In this document: piece after piece, positions 31,558-43,300 of the stretch
Position numbering within the stretch: the first letter of the stretch is position 1
Layout: each line of letters begins with the position of its first letter
The notes under the pieces: model-generated
The model's input: the letters and a program-made list of their open reading frames with translations, nothing else
Told to the model about the DNA's origin: nothing
Databases searched by the model: none
From: Pomphorhynchus laevis
Lineage: Eukaryota > Acanthocephala > Palaeacanthocephala > Echinorhynchida > Pomphorhynchidae
DNA: 64,000 nt
Direction of reading: 5' to 3'
Assembly: GCA_012934845.2 (NCBI GenBank)
Contig: WNNJ02001269.1
Location: 1-64,000 of the forward strand
Made by a program: the position numbers and the translations under genes

Positions 31558-31595
31558 CCCTAATGATGAAGCTAAATAAGCGGAAACCGGTCTAG
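31558..31595 (+). ncRNA. degenerate hammerhead ribozyme, 287-bp family copy 1
   Basis: CCCTA, then ATGATGA in place of CTGATGA, a weak stem II (AGC, loop TAAATAA, GCG), then GAAAC, loop CG, GTC (cleavage after C) and TAG. Stem III is the two-pair minimal form. The first core base and part of stem I and II are changed, so it is probably inactive. Confidence 0.65.
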
Positions 31596-31845
31596 ATATT
31601 TGACTGCTGATGGACTGTGAAGGTTTCCAACACCCAGTTGTCTTTTTTCCGTCTAATAATTAGCAACAACTATAATGACGTATCGCTCTGCGATCCGGGG
31701 CAGGATCTAAAATTATTCATATATTGTAATGCAGAATCACTGTTGTGATCGCCTGTGGACTTGAGAGTTGTCTTGTAATAATCATCATTTTGATGAACCA
31801 TTCTAAATTGTGGTGGAGGATCCCTGAGCACTCTAAAAATCTGGA

Positions 31846-31885
31846 CGCTACAAATGAAACTAAATAAGCAGAAACCGGTCTAGGG
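31846..31885 (+). ncRNA. degenerate hammerhead ribozyme, 287-bp family copy 2
   Basis: CGCTA, then CAAATGA in place of CTGATGA, loop TAAATAA, GAAAC, CG, GTC, TAGGG. The core differs at other positions than copy 1, so the two copies together point to an ancestral canonical core CTGATGA with stem I CCCTA/TAGGG. Confidence 0.65.
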
Positions 31886-31962
31886 ATTTGATTGCTGATG
31901 GACTGTGATGGTTTTCAATACCCAGTTATGTCCGTTTTCCCCGTCTAATAATTAGTAACACC

Positions 31963-32035
31963 TATATATATACAAAATGATGTTGCTTGTTAGACTGGGC
32001 TTTGATTCATGACTTTCAATCACCATGTCACTTCT
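31963..32035 (+). repeat. module shared with 7033-7104
   Basis: Ends CACCATGTCACTTCT, as does the first copy, with roughly 80% identity. It lies between the 287-bp repeats and the Penelope-like coding region. Confidence 0.7.
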
Positions 32036-32039
32036 AGAC

Positions 32040-32483
32040 GACCAATAAGTACCCGGCAGCACTAATCAGTAGAATGAAGTACTCACTGATCGTTGCGGTT
32101 GCCTGTGATATATGTATCAAAATAGGTAAGTATATAAAATTATACCAAGCTTCTTTTGCAATTTTATTTAAAAACGTTTTCGGGTTACCCTTTAGTTAGT
32201 AGCACAATACAATATTCTACAACTTGCACTTAGTACATACACACATATACTATTTAGTAAACACGGAAGAATCTACACTTTACAAATTTAGTATTTTCTT
32301 CGTTAATGTGCCTTGGAGTTGAGTCATTAATTGCGCAGTTCAAAAAAGTTCCCGTCTTTTTCTGCTATGTAAATCGGTTACTTTACTGTTGATTATCTTT
32401 ATTTTAAAAGAGTGGTCAGGCTTACTCTGGATATGAATATGAATTCTCTGAATTTGACTAACGGATGTTTCCCACCATTCCTT
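32040..32483. other. non-coding 3' part of the Penelope-like locus
   Basis: No frame is seen. Sequence from 32,430 on the minus strand still resembles the end of the endonuclease ORF (a short repeat, AGGCTTACTCTG, occurs twice near 32,420 and 32,500), so a small tandem duplication of the ORF end is likely. Confidence 0.45.
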
Positions 32484-33375
32484 CTAACAGGTATATAATT
32501 CAGGCTTACTCTGAATATGGCTAACGGCTGAATCCCAGCTTTCCTTCTTCGTTTTGATCTGATACCTCCTTAGGTTGTTTCTTATGTTCATAGAGTCACC
32601 AGTTTCTTCTACATATTGTACATGACAGACTGTGAATTTTAACAAATATATAATTTCTTTAGTTTTGCATATATTTTTGCTTTGAATTTTGTATTGTATC
32701 CCAGTTGACACGCTATCAAAGGTGGTTGATGGTGACATTTCTGCACATGTTTTGCAACGTCTGTCATCACACGGTTCTGAACCGTTTGTTTTTATTTATT
32801 TTGAAACTTTTTCATGGAAAATTGAGCTCGTTATGATATCTCTTATCTTTCTTGGTGGTTGGTAACAAATTTTTACATTATTGCTTTTGATTTCGGTTGT
32901 TTATGTTGACTTTTTGATCGTAGACTGAATGACTTTATCAAGTTTAATGAATGAAGGATTCCATTCTATAAATATTCTAATTGGCTGGTTTACTGTTTGT
33001 TCAGAAATTAATAGCGATTTTCTATTTTTTCCATTTAAATTTATTAATTGACACTTGAATTTGCCGTCGATTATATCCTCGTCTTATTAAATCATCACTT
33101 AAGCAATCCGTTTGTATGATAAAGTCATCATCTCGATAGCATAATTTTTTAATCCGTCGTACCTCATTACATATTAAATTTCGTTTGATTTATGGAGGGT
33201 GGCAACTAGAAGCGTGAAGGTATATTCGTGAAGGTTTCCAAGTTGGTTTTCTAAAAACGCGTGTATGTAAAGTGAAATTTTCTCGGAATATCTCAATTCC
33301 TATGAATGAAACAGTTTCATGCGAAATTTGTTTTAGTTTGAACTTCAATGGGCTCTGGCGATTCAGATTTTCCAC
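32484..33375 (-). pseudogene. Penelope-like element: RT end and GIY-YIG endonuclease
   Basis: Minus strand. 33375-33190 encodes LKFKLKQISHETVSFIGIEI, then TRVFRKPTWKP and YLHASSCHP, the region just after the RT palm in Penelope-like elements. Below it, about 32,800-32,484 reads CDDRRCKTCAEM, then TGIQYKI, IIYLLKFTVCHVQYVEETGD, matching the cysteine pair and GIY-YIG nuclease (here IYLL...YVEET) of that class. The linker between is decayed. The RT palm is missing on this strand, but a motif from it lies inverted at 33,380-33,490. Confidence 0.8.
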
Positions 33376-33379
33376 CCAA

Positions 33380-33490
33380 GATCATAGTGATTGTTCGCTT
33401 CATTGCACATTTAAAAGTAACATATTCCAGTTTGATAACGAGTTGTATCGACAGACAATTGGATGTGCAATGGGGACATTGCGATTCGGA
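33380..33490 (+). pseudogene. Penelope-like RT motif, inverted piece
   Basis: The plus strand reads CTFKSNIFQFDNELYRQTIG, then CAMGT. This is the YF.FN...Y.Q..G.AMG motif of Penelope-type RTs, which precedes the part found on the minus strand. The two pieces meet head to head at about 33,376, so the 5' part of one insertion is inverted, as in twin priming. Confidence 0.75.
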
Positions 33491-33494
33491 CCGA

Positions 33495-34377
33495 CTTCCC
33501 TCGATTCTTTTAAAAAAATCGCTCCTCAAATATATTCATGTTTTTCGTATGTTTCAGTTTTCTATTGTCCAATGTCGAATTTATTCACGTTGGAAGGATT
33601 CTATTGTAGTTCCAGTGTATAAAAAGGGAGAACGTCAAGTGTGTAAGAACTATCGTCCAGTTGCCTTGACACGTATGATTTGTAAGTTGCTTGAAAAGCT
33701 AATAGTTTAAAACATATCTTCTAATTTGGAAACCAACAAAAAACTCACTAACTCACAACACGGTTTTAGACCAATTTGATCAACAATAAGTAACCTTTTG
33801 GTTACTTCCAACTCATGACAGTCTTCATTAGATGAACGAGTTCAATCAGATATACTTTTCATAGATTTCTCTTATGCTTTCAATTAGTTCCGCATGATCG
33901 TCTCATTTACAAATCGAAGTCACTTAGTGTTTGTAATAAGTATGTCGCCTGGATTGCAATTACTTAAGTACACGCTCTCTCAGAGTATGTGTAGGTGCGA
34001 ATATGTCCACCTCATTCGCTATTCATTTTGGTGTTCCACGTGGTGCTGTTATCTCACCGCTTCTTTCTATTGTATATATCAATGATCTCCCATCTGTAAT
34101 TCGTTCTGATGTCGTTATGTATGCTGACGATGTTAAGATATAGCGGCGTATTAGAGACGGAAGGGACATTAAGATCCTTCAAAATGTCTGACATGTCTAG
34201 AAAAATGGTCATCGGAAAATGGTTTGAGGGTTAATCCCTCTAAATGTTCGTACATGTCCATTAGTTCTTCACTCAACTCATCGTATAAAATAGATACTAT
34301 TCAGATAAGCCAAGTAAGTGAATTCAAATATATTGGTGTGATAATGATCATTAGCTTAAAAACTAATGTCCACACTA
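33495..34377 (+). pseudogene. CR1-like LINE relic C, RT part (left half)
   Basis: The plus strand reads IVVPVYKKGERQVCKNYRPV, ALTRMICKLLEKLIV, then a decayed palm (HFGVPRGAVISP type near 34.03 kb, YADDVKI near 34.12 kb), and VSEFKYIGVI. It is cut at 34,377 by the minus-strand copy B2 and resumes at 36,891. The family is close to element D at 45.5 kb. Confidence 0.75.
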
Positions 34378-36890
34378 TTATTATTAATGTTTCAACAGCA
34401 CATAAAAGCATGGCTTAATTGGCTGGCTCACTGCAGAAAATAAAATATAAGAAAAGTATCACAAACACGGAAAAGCCGCTTTCCCCATGGCATCCTCCAT
34501 CCGTAATTTCTTTTTGAATTCGTTGATATTGCTACTGCACACTGTTGACTCTCCAAGCCTATTCCACAGAGATACAACTAGCCGATCAAATTAGACAACT
34601 CGTGATTTTCTGATCATTTTACGTCGCAGGGTTAAACCATGGCATCGAAGGATATTGGATGAGCGCAAATGAAGGCAATCTTGAAGTGGATGATCTGATT
34701 CATTAAGAATTTGCCAGACCATACTTATATCGATGTACCAGCGGGTCCACGTGACAGTTTCAAGTCTAAGTGATTTTAATCGATCAGGGTACGACAAAAA
34801 TTTCAGTTGCGTGGCTAGCTTGGTAGCTCTATGAAGTATCTTCTCTGATCTAATATGTTCTTTTGAATTTTAGGGATACACACACCGCGCAGCATATAGA
34901 AGACGGCTCAACACATGAGCAAAGATTAGCGGACGTAGGGCAAATTGATTGAGTGCAATGAAAGTGCGTCGAAGTAGACCGATTATCCCCAACGCATTCG
35001 AACAAGCATGTTCAGTATGTGTGACGGTACTCAAGTCACTGTTTATCCACACTCCCAAGTCCTTATATTTGTTCACTCGTTCTATATCACTGCTTTGAAA
35101 GCTATAATTAGCTAAAGATTGAGCATTTCCGCCACAAACACGTAAATGTTTGCATTTTGATATATTGACAATCAACCTATTGAGCAGAGCCCAATTTTTG
35201 ACTTCATCGATATCTCGTTGCAGTTTAACTATATCATTAGGTGAACGAATTGGCCGCCTGATTTTCAAATTGTCTGCATATAAAAGCATCCGAGAATCAA
35301 TAAATTCCGGGAGATCGTTGATGTAGACACTAAATAACAATGGACCCAATACTGAACCTTGAGGCACCCCTATATTACATGGCCACGAAGAAGAGTCAAA
35401 ATTATCTACATGCACACAATAACTACAATTGCTTTAAAACGATTCAATGCATCAAACAAGCAAAAATGGAATGCCACTTTTCTCTAGTTTATTTAAGAGG
35501 AATATATTGTCTACTCTGTCGAATACCTTAGAGAAATCGAAGAATATGATGTCAGTAGCAATGGATACGGCTTTATTAGCTGACCAATCAAGATGGGCTG
35601 CGAGTAGATTAGTAACTGTCGAATAACCCTTACGGAAACCATGTTGCTCAGAAGCTATTACATTATTCTCACTATAAAACTTGACCATATAACCATGTAT
35701 AATTCGCTCTAACATTCTACAACATGAGCAGGTAATACTTCCTGGTCTGTAATTGTCTACTGAAGATCTATCACCCTTTTTGAAGATGGGGTGAATGATC
35801 GATTGTTTCCACTCTTTTGGAAGAGTCGTATCAATAATAGATTGTCTAAATATGTTACAAAGTGGTGTATATATTGAGTCTGCTATTCGACGAAGATATA
35901 TCGAAGGTAACAAATCAGCACCTTTGGAGTTTGTCTCTTTAAGACGATGCAATTCAGCTAAAACTTTCTCCAGGAGTTATCAAATTAGCTATGTCTAAAA
36001 TAGGATATGAAACACTAGCACCTCTTATCGTCTCACTGTTCTGGATAGGTTCAGAATACTCGTTTGTAGTTTTTTTTGTCTAAGTAAAAATGTCTTGATG
36101 ACATCTCAGCAAGGTCGTCTTCAAAAACGCTATCAAAATATTGGCCAATTGTTTTACTAGCGTTCCTACTACTCTTCACATATAGCAAGAGAGCTTTGGG
36201 ATCATGTCTACAACTGTGAGCTAGACCATTTTCAAATAAATAGCGCTTATGTCGTTTTAAAGAATTGAAGAAATTTCTCACCTGCTTATAACCACCATAT
36301 TCACAAAACCCACACTTTAAGCATTTGAAACTGAAGTCACGAGCCTTTATCGCAGTAGCCAGCTCAATATCAAACCAACGAGCGCTTTTCCGACTACTCT
36401 TAGACTTAAAAGGTGAGAATTTTATTATTAGAGAATAAAGCGTCACTTGAAAATGATCACAGGCTTCGTCAACTCCGACAAAATCTGGATCAGGCCAACT
36501 TACTATATGCAGCTTGATGTTATAACATCATAGTTCGCCCGAAAGACATTAATCTGACGTTTGTACCGAGCATGTTGAAACACACTTATTTGTACATTTA
36601 GCAAAACTTTAACTACACAGTGATCAGACAAACCAACAAGATAATAATATTGGATACTACTGATTAATTGACTGTTTGTCAATAGGCAAAGATCAAGAAG
36701 GGAAGAACTACAACTCGAAAAGCGAGTATATACATTAACAAATTGAGCAAGACTACAATAAGTAAAACACTCCATAAGGTCACAAGATTCGCTATCACAA
36801 GTAGGAAGAACCGTATTCGAAGTCCATTCAACATCCGGCATATTCAGATCCCCAATTATCACATTTGTAATCGAAGCTATTGTATTTTAT
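34378..36890 (-). mobile_element. CR1-like LINE copy B2, 5'-truncated in the endonuclease
   Basis: Minus strand. It begins within the endonuclease (ITNVIIGDLNMPDVEW at about 36.86 kb, GLSDHCVVKVLL), continues through the linker SSRKSARWFDIELATAIKAR, the RT N-part (TLPKEWKQSIIHPIFKKGDR), the palm (FFDFSKVFDRVD, VPQGSVLGPLLF, YADN) and the C-domain. The 3' tail on the left is an ATT-type repeat after GCATGCTTTTATGTGCTG. About four frame breaks. It is inserted into relic C. The active-site box again reads YADN, which may be an inherited feature of the B lineage. Confidence 0.85.
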
Positions 36891-37480
36891 GGATGTTTTT
36901 TAAGTTATTTTGATCAGATAAGTCCATCAATGTTCAAGTTACTTTTTGCTCAAATTTTCTACCAATTCTTGAATACGGTTTACCTGAAACTTACCCACAA
37001 ATTTAAACGGAGTCCAGTGGCATTGAGAACTTGTTACGTAAAGGGTCACGAATGATTCCAAATTTATACAATTTGAGATATTCTGAACGTTTGACATCTC
37101 TACCTGTCGGTACATTAAAATATCGCAGATCGGTCATTGATTTATCAATTGCAGTCAAAATTGTTTTCGATGCCTTTGGTCTCTCAAGCTTATCCGTGAA
37201 TGATAGACGAGAAACTCGTGGGGATGTGTGGAAATTAATAAAGCCAACTACAAGAATTCCTGTTCACAATCGATTTGCAACCAGGGTAATTAATGAGTGG
37301 AATGCACTAAAGTGCCTTGATATCTCTAGTAGTATATCTAGTGATGCTATCAAGAAAGCCATCGATGCCGAGAGAAGGAATTTGCGACTTCTTTTTAGTT
37401 GAATTCTTTATTTGTAGACGTTTTTATCATGTTTTGTAAGCGACACGTGCTTGTAGCTCGATTGCTACTGTTTGTTATAA
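36891..37480 (+). pseudogene. CR1-like LINE relic C, C-terminal part (right half)
   Basis: The plus strand reads MIPNLYNLRYSERLTSLPVG, then LKYRRSVIDLSIAVKIVFDA and NRFATRVINEWNALK: the standard C-terminal domain after a CR1-type RT, ending with a stop at about 37,402 and an AT-rich tail. It completes the element broken by copy B2. Confidence 0.75.
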
Positions 37481-37499
37481 TAATTTATCAGAATATGAT

Positions 37500-38690
37500 A
37501 TATTATAATTTTTTAAGAAGATAGAATAGTTCAGGAAGAAATTTGCATGATTAGCATGACGAGGATTGATGATTTACATGGATAGAGGAGTTGATAGTAG
37601 TGATTTTTGACTCAAAATAAGAGAACACGTGGTGATCGATGGAATGAGCATTATAAGCGCGAGCAAGAAGATAATTAAAGGTTCTCCAGGTATACGTTTG
37701 ATCAGACGATGATGCGATCTTGTTTTGCTAAAAAGTTTACATTTATCAAGTAGAAGAGAGTGATGGGAGCGTCGAAGATTTAAGTAATAAACACGATTAT
37801 TAGAGATAGAAGTGTGACTACGTTTGAGAAATGAATAGTAATAAACACGATTATTAGAGATAGAAGTGTGACTACGTTTGAGAAAAGAATAGCGTAGAAT
37901 GCGCTTAGAAATTTTACAGTCAGAGTCGAATTAGTGGGACACAGGAGGAGCGTTTTGGAATTCGGGATTGGCGAGTTAAAATAAAATAGAGGATGTTAGA
38001 GAACTCATTGGTGAAAAGTGTGGATATACTATCAGCTGTCGAAAAGGTTGTAGAATACGACAAAAGAGGTGAGTCAAAGATAGCGGTGCGCCTGAGAGGA
38101 ATGTTGAGGGTTTGTCATGCTTGACTTAAAGTTAGAGAGGTGCGGACAGGAGTGAACGGGATAGTGATATTAACAGTGATGAGAAAATTATCGGAAAAGC
38201 CAGGATCTGAGATTCTAGAGGAAACGTATGCAATGAGAATATTGGGAAAAGCGATAATATTAAGAAAGCCACAAAGAGTATGGGTGGGGGTTTGTTTGTA
38301 AATTGAGGCTTAATTCGGATAGAAGACTTACAAGTTTTACGGAATCTGAATCAGAAGGGCGATCTAGACCGATATTGAAATCACCAACTACAATTAAAGG
38401 TAAAGAAGAAAGTGAACGGTTTGATAGTAGATCGGAGAGTTCATTGAAAAATAGGCAAGACGGTTGAGATGAATCTGGGTGATAGATGAGTGAAAGTTGA
38501 ATAGGAAAAGGCAATGAAGATTTACAAAGGAGCAATTCAAATGTAGTACAGAATAAGGAGAAGTCGATTTTTTCAAGATACGAAAGGATACAAGCGAAGG
38601 CGACGATTCCGCCATGATTAAAATAAGTAGTTGATTTTGTTGAGTCACAAGAATTAACATAAGTAAATGACCTTAGAATAAGATATTTGT
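37500..38690 (-). pseudogene. L2-like LINE copy E, endonuclease remnant
   Basis: The minus strand reads HGGIVAFACILS, FELLLCKSSLPFPIQLSLIY, LIVVGDFNIGLDRPSDS, then a decayed RT linker. It is more diverged from the other L2 copies and from copy G at the right end. A short direct repeat (AATAAACACGATTATTAGAG) occurs twice near 37,790 and 37,840. Confidence 0.7.
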
Positions 38691-40281
38691 TTTACGGGTA
38701 TATATCATTATGTTCATAATATCTAGAAAATTTGGATTTTGGCGGTCTCTTAAATATTAATATAATCATCATATTTTACGAATAATTATTCTTATTCTTT
38801 AAAGTAAACAAATCAATACTATATTAATTAATGAATATTGATAACGGATAAACAGCTAAAAAATCATAAAACATTACGGAATCATTATAGTAGGTACTTT
38901 GATTATATTTTTGTAACCTTCTAATATAAAGTGACCCGCACATACAACATATATTATTTATATATAGTCGCAAATACGTAGACTCTGTTAACTATGTCTA
39001 CGTAATTGAGTTTTACTATTCAGCGATGATAATAAAAAATATTCTTAAATAATCAAAATTATTCTAAAATTTTGAAGGTCATGATGACGTGACCGCTTTA
39101 TTTAGAAGTCAACGAAAGTATATACAAATTGTAAAATATCAAGATCAATAGTTGAGTCGTTTTCATCTTGATGGAAATGATTTGACATCAAGGGAAGTTG
39201 CTTTTGATTTGAGTGATTCTGCTTCAAATTATCACAAGTTGTGATTGCTATTCGGATAATCCCTCTGTGCGATTTTGATTTGATACTGTACGCTAAACAA
39301 TTTAAACGATTTGAAAATATTGACGTTATTATCCAAAATTGTTGCTTTTCTTGAACAGCAGGAAGTGCTGAGAATCTATTGAATGAATATCGAATAAACG
39401 ATTATTATTTTGTACAACAGCTGAAAATCACTTAGTCTCTATGAGACTAAGTGATTATCGGATCACGATAAATTAAATTTAATCAAAAATTTAATCAAAA
39501 GATTAATCATAACATTTTAATTCGTAGATTGTTGCACTGGAAATCGTTTAATCTGAAAGGTTTTTCTTCTACTTGCTAACACGGTATACCCTAGTTGTTC
39601 ATTTCTTTGGCATTTAGTTTCGTTTAATTGTAAGCTTTGGCCTTCGTAATTGGTAACGCGATCGAGGGAGAACAAGTGGCAGCACGGGCTTTTTTGAGAT
39701 ATTAAAGATCTAACATTATTATTACAAAATTATTATCATAAATTATTACTCGATCGTAAATTATTACTATTAATAATAGTTCGAAACTGAGTATGGGCCT
39801 TTGCAGGATAGCTTCACGATGCATACGCAGTACCAGATCTACAGTCATTTGTCTAATGTGGCGAAAACGTGTATAAGCCATTAATTTTCTATATTAAATC
39901 TATTTGCGGATAACTTTGTATTTCAGTACAAGTTATGTATTTGTATTATCAGTAAATCTATTTAATTAAAAAATTAATAAATTTAGTATATTATTACTTA
40001 GCAAATTTATTATCAATTTTGAAAAACTTCAAAATTCAAGATTAATGATATTAAGAATCAAACGGAAACTAGTAATTGAATTTCATAATCACAACCTACT
40101 AACATTGATAGATTTCCGTAATAAGCAATTTTATGGTGTGAATACAACCGCTTCTCGGCAAACAAACTATTGAGGCCGCCGGCTTGCTCAGAAAACCAGT
40201 TGTTGGAATTAGAAATCAAATAAATGCTATAGTCTCCAAGTTTGGTTGGAAATGACTCAAATAGAGCAATAATTTACATTT
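38691..40281. other. AT-rich intergenic DNA
   Basis: No gene was found. Contents are a trace of the CTACGTA...GTTAACT repeat end near 38,970, a perfect 14-bp-stem hairpin at 39426-39456, and a 75-bp phrase at 40,015-40,090 that recurs beyond the LTR element at 44,590-44,655. Confidence 0.6.
39426..39456. repeat. perfect hairpin, 14-bp stem, 3-nt loop
   Basis: AATCACTTAGTCTC, then TAT, then GAGACTAAGTGATT. Nothing on either side suggests a terminator. It is similar in type to the other short fold-backs in the window. Confidence 0.85.
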
Positions 40282-40286
40282 TCTTC

Positions 40287-40370
40287 TGTAATAATACTTA
40301 CCTTTTGACTTGTTATTCTAGATGTATTAGAATAAAGCCTATTCTTCTCTGCTTGAATTTACTCGGTACA
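40287..40370 (+). repeat. 5' LTR (84 bp)
   Basis: Begins TGTAAT, ends CTCGGTACA, with the usual TG...CA ends. It contains an internal hairpin, TTATTCTA with TAGAATAA. It is very short for an LTR. Confidence 0.9.
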
Positions 40371-40371
40371 A

Positions 40372-40385
40372 TTTATTCTAATACA
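40372..40385 (+). promoter_or_regulatory. candidate primer site complementary to the LTR itself
   Basis: TTTATTCTAATACA, one base past the 5' LTR, is the exact reverse complement of TGTATTAGAATAAA inside the LTR (40323-40336). No tRNA 3' end was recognised here. Self-priming from the RNA 5' end is known for Tf1/sushi-type gypsy elements. Whether the transcript starts at the matching place is not shown. Confidence 0.5.
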
Positions 40386-43300
40386 CTGTTACCATGGACA
40401 AGATCTTGAAGCCAAACATCTTGAAATTGCATCCTGATGACACGAATGCCGAGCGCACCTGGAGACATTGGCTCATACGTTTCAAGACATTCATTTCGTC
40501 CTTGGAGTCACCGTCCGATAGTGACAAATTTCACATTTTAACGAACCTGGTTTCAGCGGAGGTTTACGATCTTTTTCGAGAAACGGAAACTTACGAAGAC
40601 GCGTTATCGACGTTATCTACTACGTACGTCAAATCGAAAACGGATTTGTTTCTGCGACATCAATTGCGTAATCAGCGCCAATTGTCCAACCAAACAATCG
40701 ATCAATTCATAAGGCATATCGAATCTCTGGGTCGTGAATGTCCATTCGAGGCTGTAACAGCTCAAAATCATCGAGATTTATTTTTACGCGACACGTTCGT
40801 CGCAGGAATCAACTCACCGATAATTCGGCAACGCCTGCTTGAAGCTGCGGTACACAATAAAGCCAAGGCGTACGAGCTTGCACGAACTTTGGAAGACGCG
40901 CATACTCAAGCAAGCCATTTCACAGAACAATCAAACTTAAATATGGGTTGTGAATCGATGACCATAAATGAACTACATGAAAATATACAAGAAGAACTTC
41001 CTTGTCAAATACAATGTAACTCGTTAGAACGTCGCAAATGCTACTTTTGTGGAGATAAAATTCACAAACGAGATCGATGTCCTGCTAAGAATATCACTTG
41101 TCGCAATTGCGGGAAGTTGGGTCATCTCGCACGGGTGTGTAAATCCAAACGACAAATTTCAACAGGTGTCCATTCCGTGCTAGGTAGCACTTCTTTCTTT
41201 CAAGATTCTGCCGCGACGCTACCAACAATTCAAATTTGTATAAAAGGGGTTTCGTTAAATGCGTTGATTGATACAGGTAGTGCACTCAATTTGATAAGAC
41301 CTGATATTTCCACTTTGTGCAAACTGACATCGAACCCCTCAACTATACGTGTGTCTATGGCGAACACCGCATTCTCGACTAAATTACGATAATTCGTGGT
41401 AGCGGATATATCGGCTGATGGCAGACCTTACAAGAATATAAAATTCCATATTTTGTCGTCTTTATGTTCGGATGTTATACTTGGCCGGCCATTCCTTTCA
41501 AGACACACTTCGTTACTTATGAAATTCAACGGTTCCGAGCCTTGTTTTACAATTGGAGCTGCAGAAGCTTTGACAGTTAAATCTCCTCAGCTATTCAAAT
41601 TTCTGGACGAATCCATCCATCCTATCGCAACAAAATCTCGTAGAAGAAATCCGTACGATGAAAAGTTCATTGACAGCCAAATCAAACAACTATTATCCGA
41701 CGAAATTATCGAACCAAGTCAATCGCCCTGGCGCGCTCAAGTACTCATTGTCAATCAGAACCAAAAGAGACGGATGGTTGTTGACTATTCGGAAACTGTC
41801 AATAAATTTACTCAGCTCGACGCCTTCCCACTTCCACGAATTGATGATTTTATCAACAAATTAGCTCCATATTCCTTTTACAGTTGTCTCGATCTTAAAT
41901 CAGCTTACCATCAGATTTTGCTGCGCAGTGACGAGCGTCATTATACTGCTTTCGAGGCGAATGGATCCTTATATCACTTCAATCGTCTACCATTCGGTCT
42001 CACAAACGCCGTTCCTGCTTTTCAACGAGTTATCAATGGGATAATTAATAGAGAGAAGTTGACAGACACCTACGCTTATCTGGATGATGTCGTGATCGGC
42101 GGAAGAAGTAAAGAGCAACATGACAGTAACCTGAAGCGTTTTCTAAACGTAGCCACAAAATACAATATAACCTTGAACAATTCAAAGTGTGTGTTCGCGT
42201 CTTCGTGTATACGAATACTTGGTTACCAAATTTCTAAAGGAAAAATGTCCCCTGACCCCAATCGAGTGATTTCAGTTACTTCCCTTGAGGAACCCAAGAA
42301 CGCAGCATCCTTAAAGCGTATTGTTGGTTTGTTCGCCTACTACAGTTCCTGGATTAAAGATTTCTCAAAGTTGATTCGTCCTCTAATTGATTCTCAGTCT
42401 TTCCCATTATCTCATTCTGCACTGAAAGCTTTCCATACTTTGAAGGAACGTATAGCTGAAGCCACTTTGTCAACCATCGACTTTGAATTGCCATTCACGA
42501 TAGAGACAGACGCAAGTGAGCGATCGATTGGAGCTTGTTTGTCTCAAAATAGTAAGCCTGTCGCCTTCTTTTCAAGATCCCTCGACAAAAACGCGAAACG
42601 ATTCACCGCCATTGAAAAGGAAGCGCTGGCTATTGTTGAAGCGTTAAGATACTGGAGACACTATTTGTACATCCAACCATTCAAGATTATTACGGATCAG
42701 CGTTTTTTTCATACATGTTCAGTGCTCACAACAAAAAAATAAAGAACGACAAGATATTAAGATGGCGTTTGGAGTTGTCCCAATTTAAATTTGATATCCA
42801 GTACCGAGCTGGGAAGCTCAATCATGCCGCTGACGCTCTTTCTCGCGACGCGTTCTGCAACTCTGTCTCATTCACCAATCATGATCTTCAGCATCTTCGT
42901 AAAGTCCATAGTCAATTATGCCACCCGGGAATTACTCGCCTTTGGCATTTCGTGCAAAAACGGAACCTCCCATTTTCCCTCTCGGATTTTAGGAATATTT
43001 CAAGCGAGTGCAAAAGCTGCGCTATATTGAAACCAAGATTTTTTCGTCCACCTGAGGCTAAACTCATAAAATCAAGTATGCCATTTGAACGCTTGTCTAT
43101 AGATTTTAAGGGCCCAATTCCTACAAAGAACAATAAAAGGTATTTGTTAACCGTCATTGACGAGTATAGCAGATTCCCCTTTGCCTTTCCATGTTCTGAT
43201 ATGACTACACACACTGTCATAGACTGTTTAACCCAGATCTTTTCAATTTTCGGTTCACCTGCTTCAATCCATTCTGATCACGGTACGGCTTTTACCTCTA

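Larger units (their letters stand above)
31451..31960 (+). repeat. 287-bp tandem repeat (Penelope-type terminal repeats) with hammerhead relics
   Basis: CACTGTTGTGATCG starts at 31451 and again at 31738, and the two copies stay aligned for about 220 bp (TTGTAATAATCATCATTTTG, TGGTGGAGGATCCCT, GAAACCGGTCTAG, CCGTCTAATAATTAG). Each holds a hammerhead-like motif on the plus strand. A Penelope-like RT and GIY-YIG coding region follows. Penelope elements are known to carry such tandem pLTRs with hammerheads. Confidence 0.85.
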
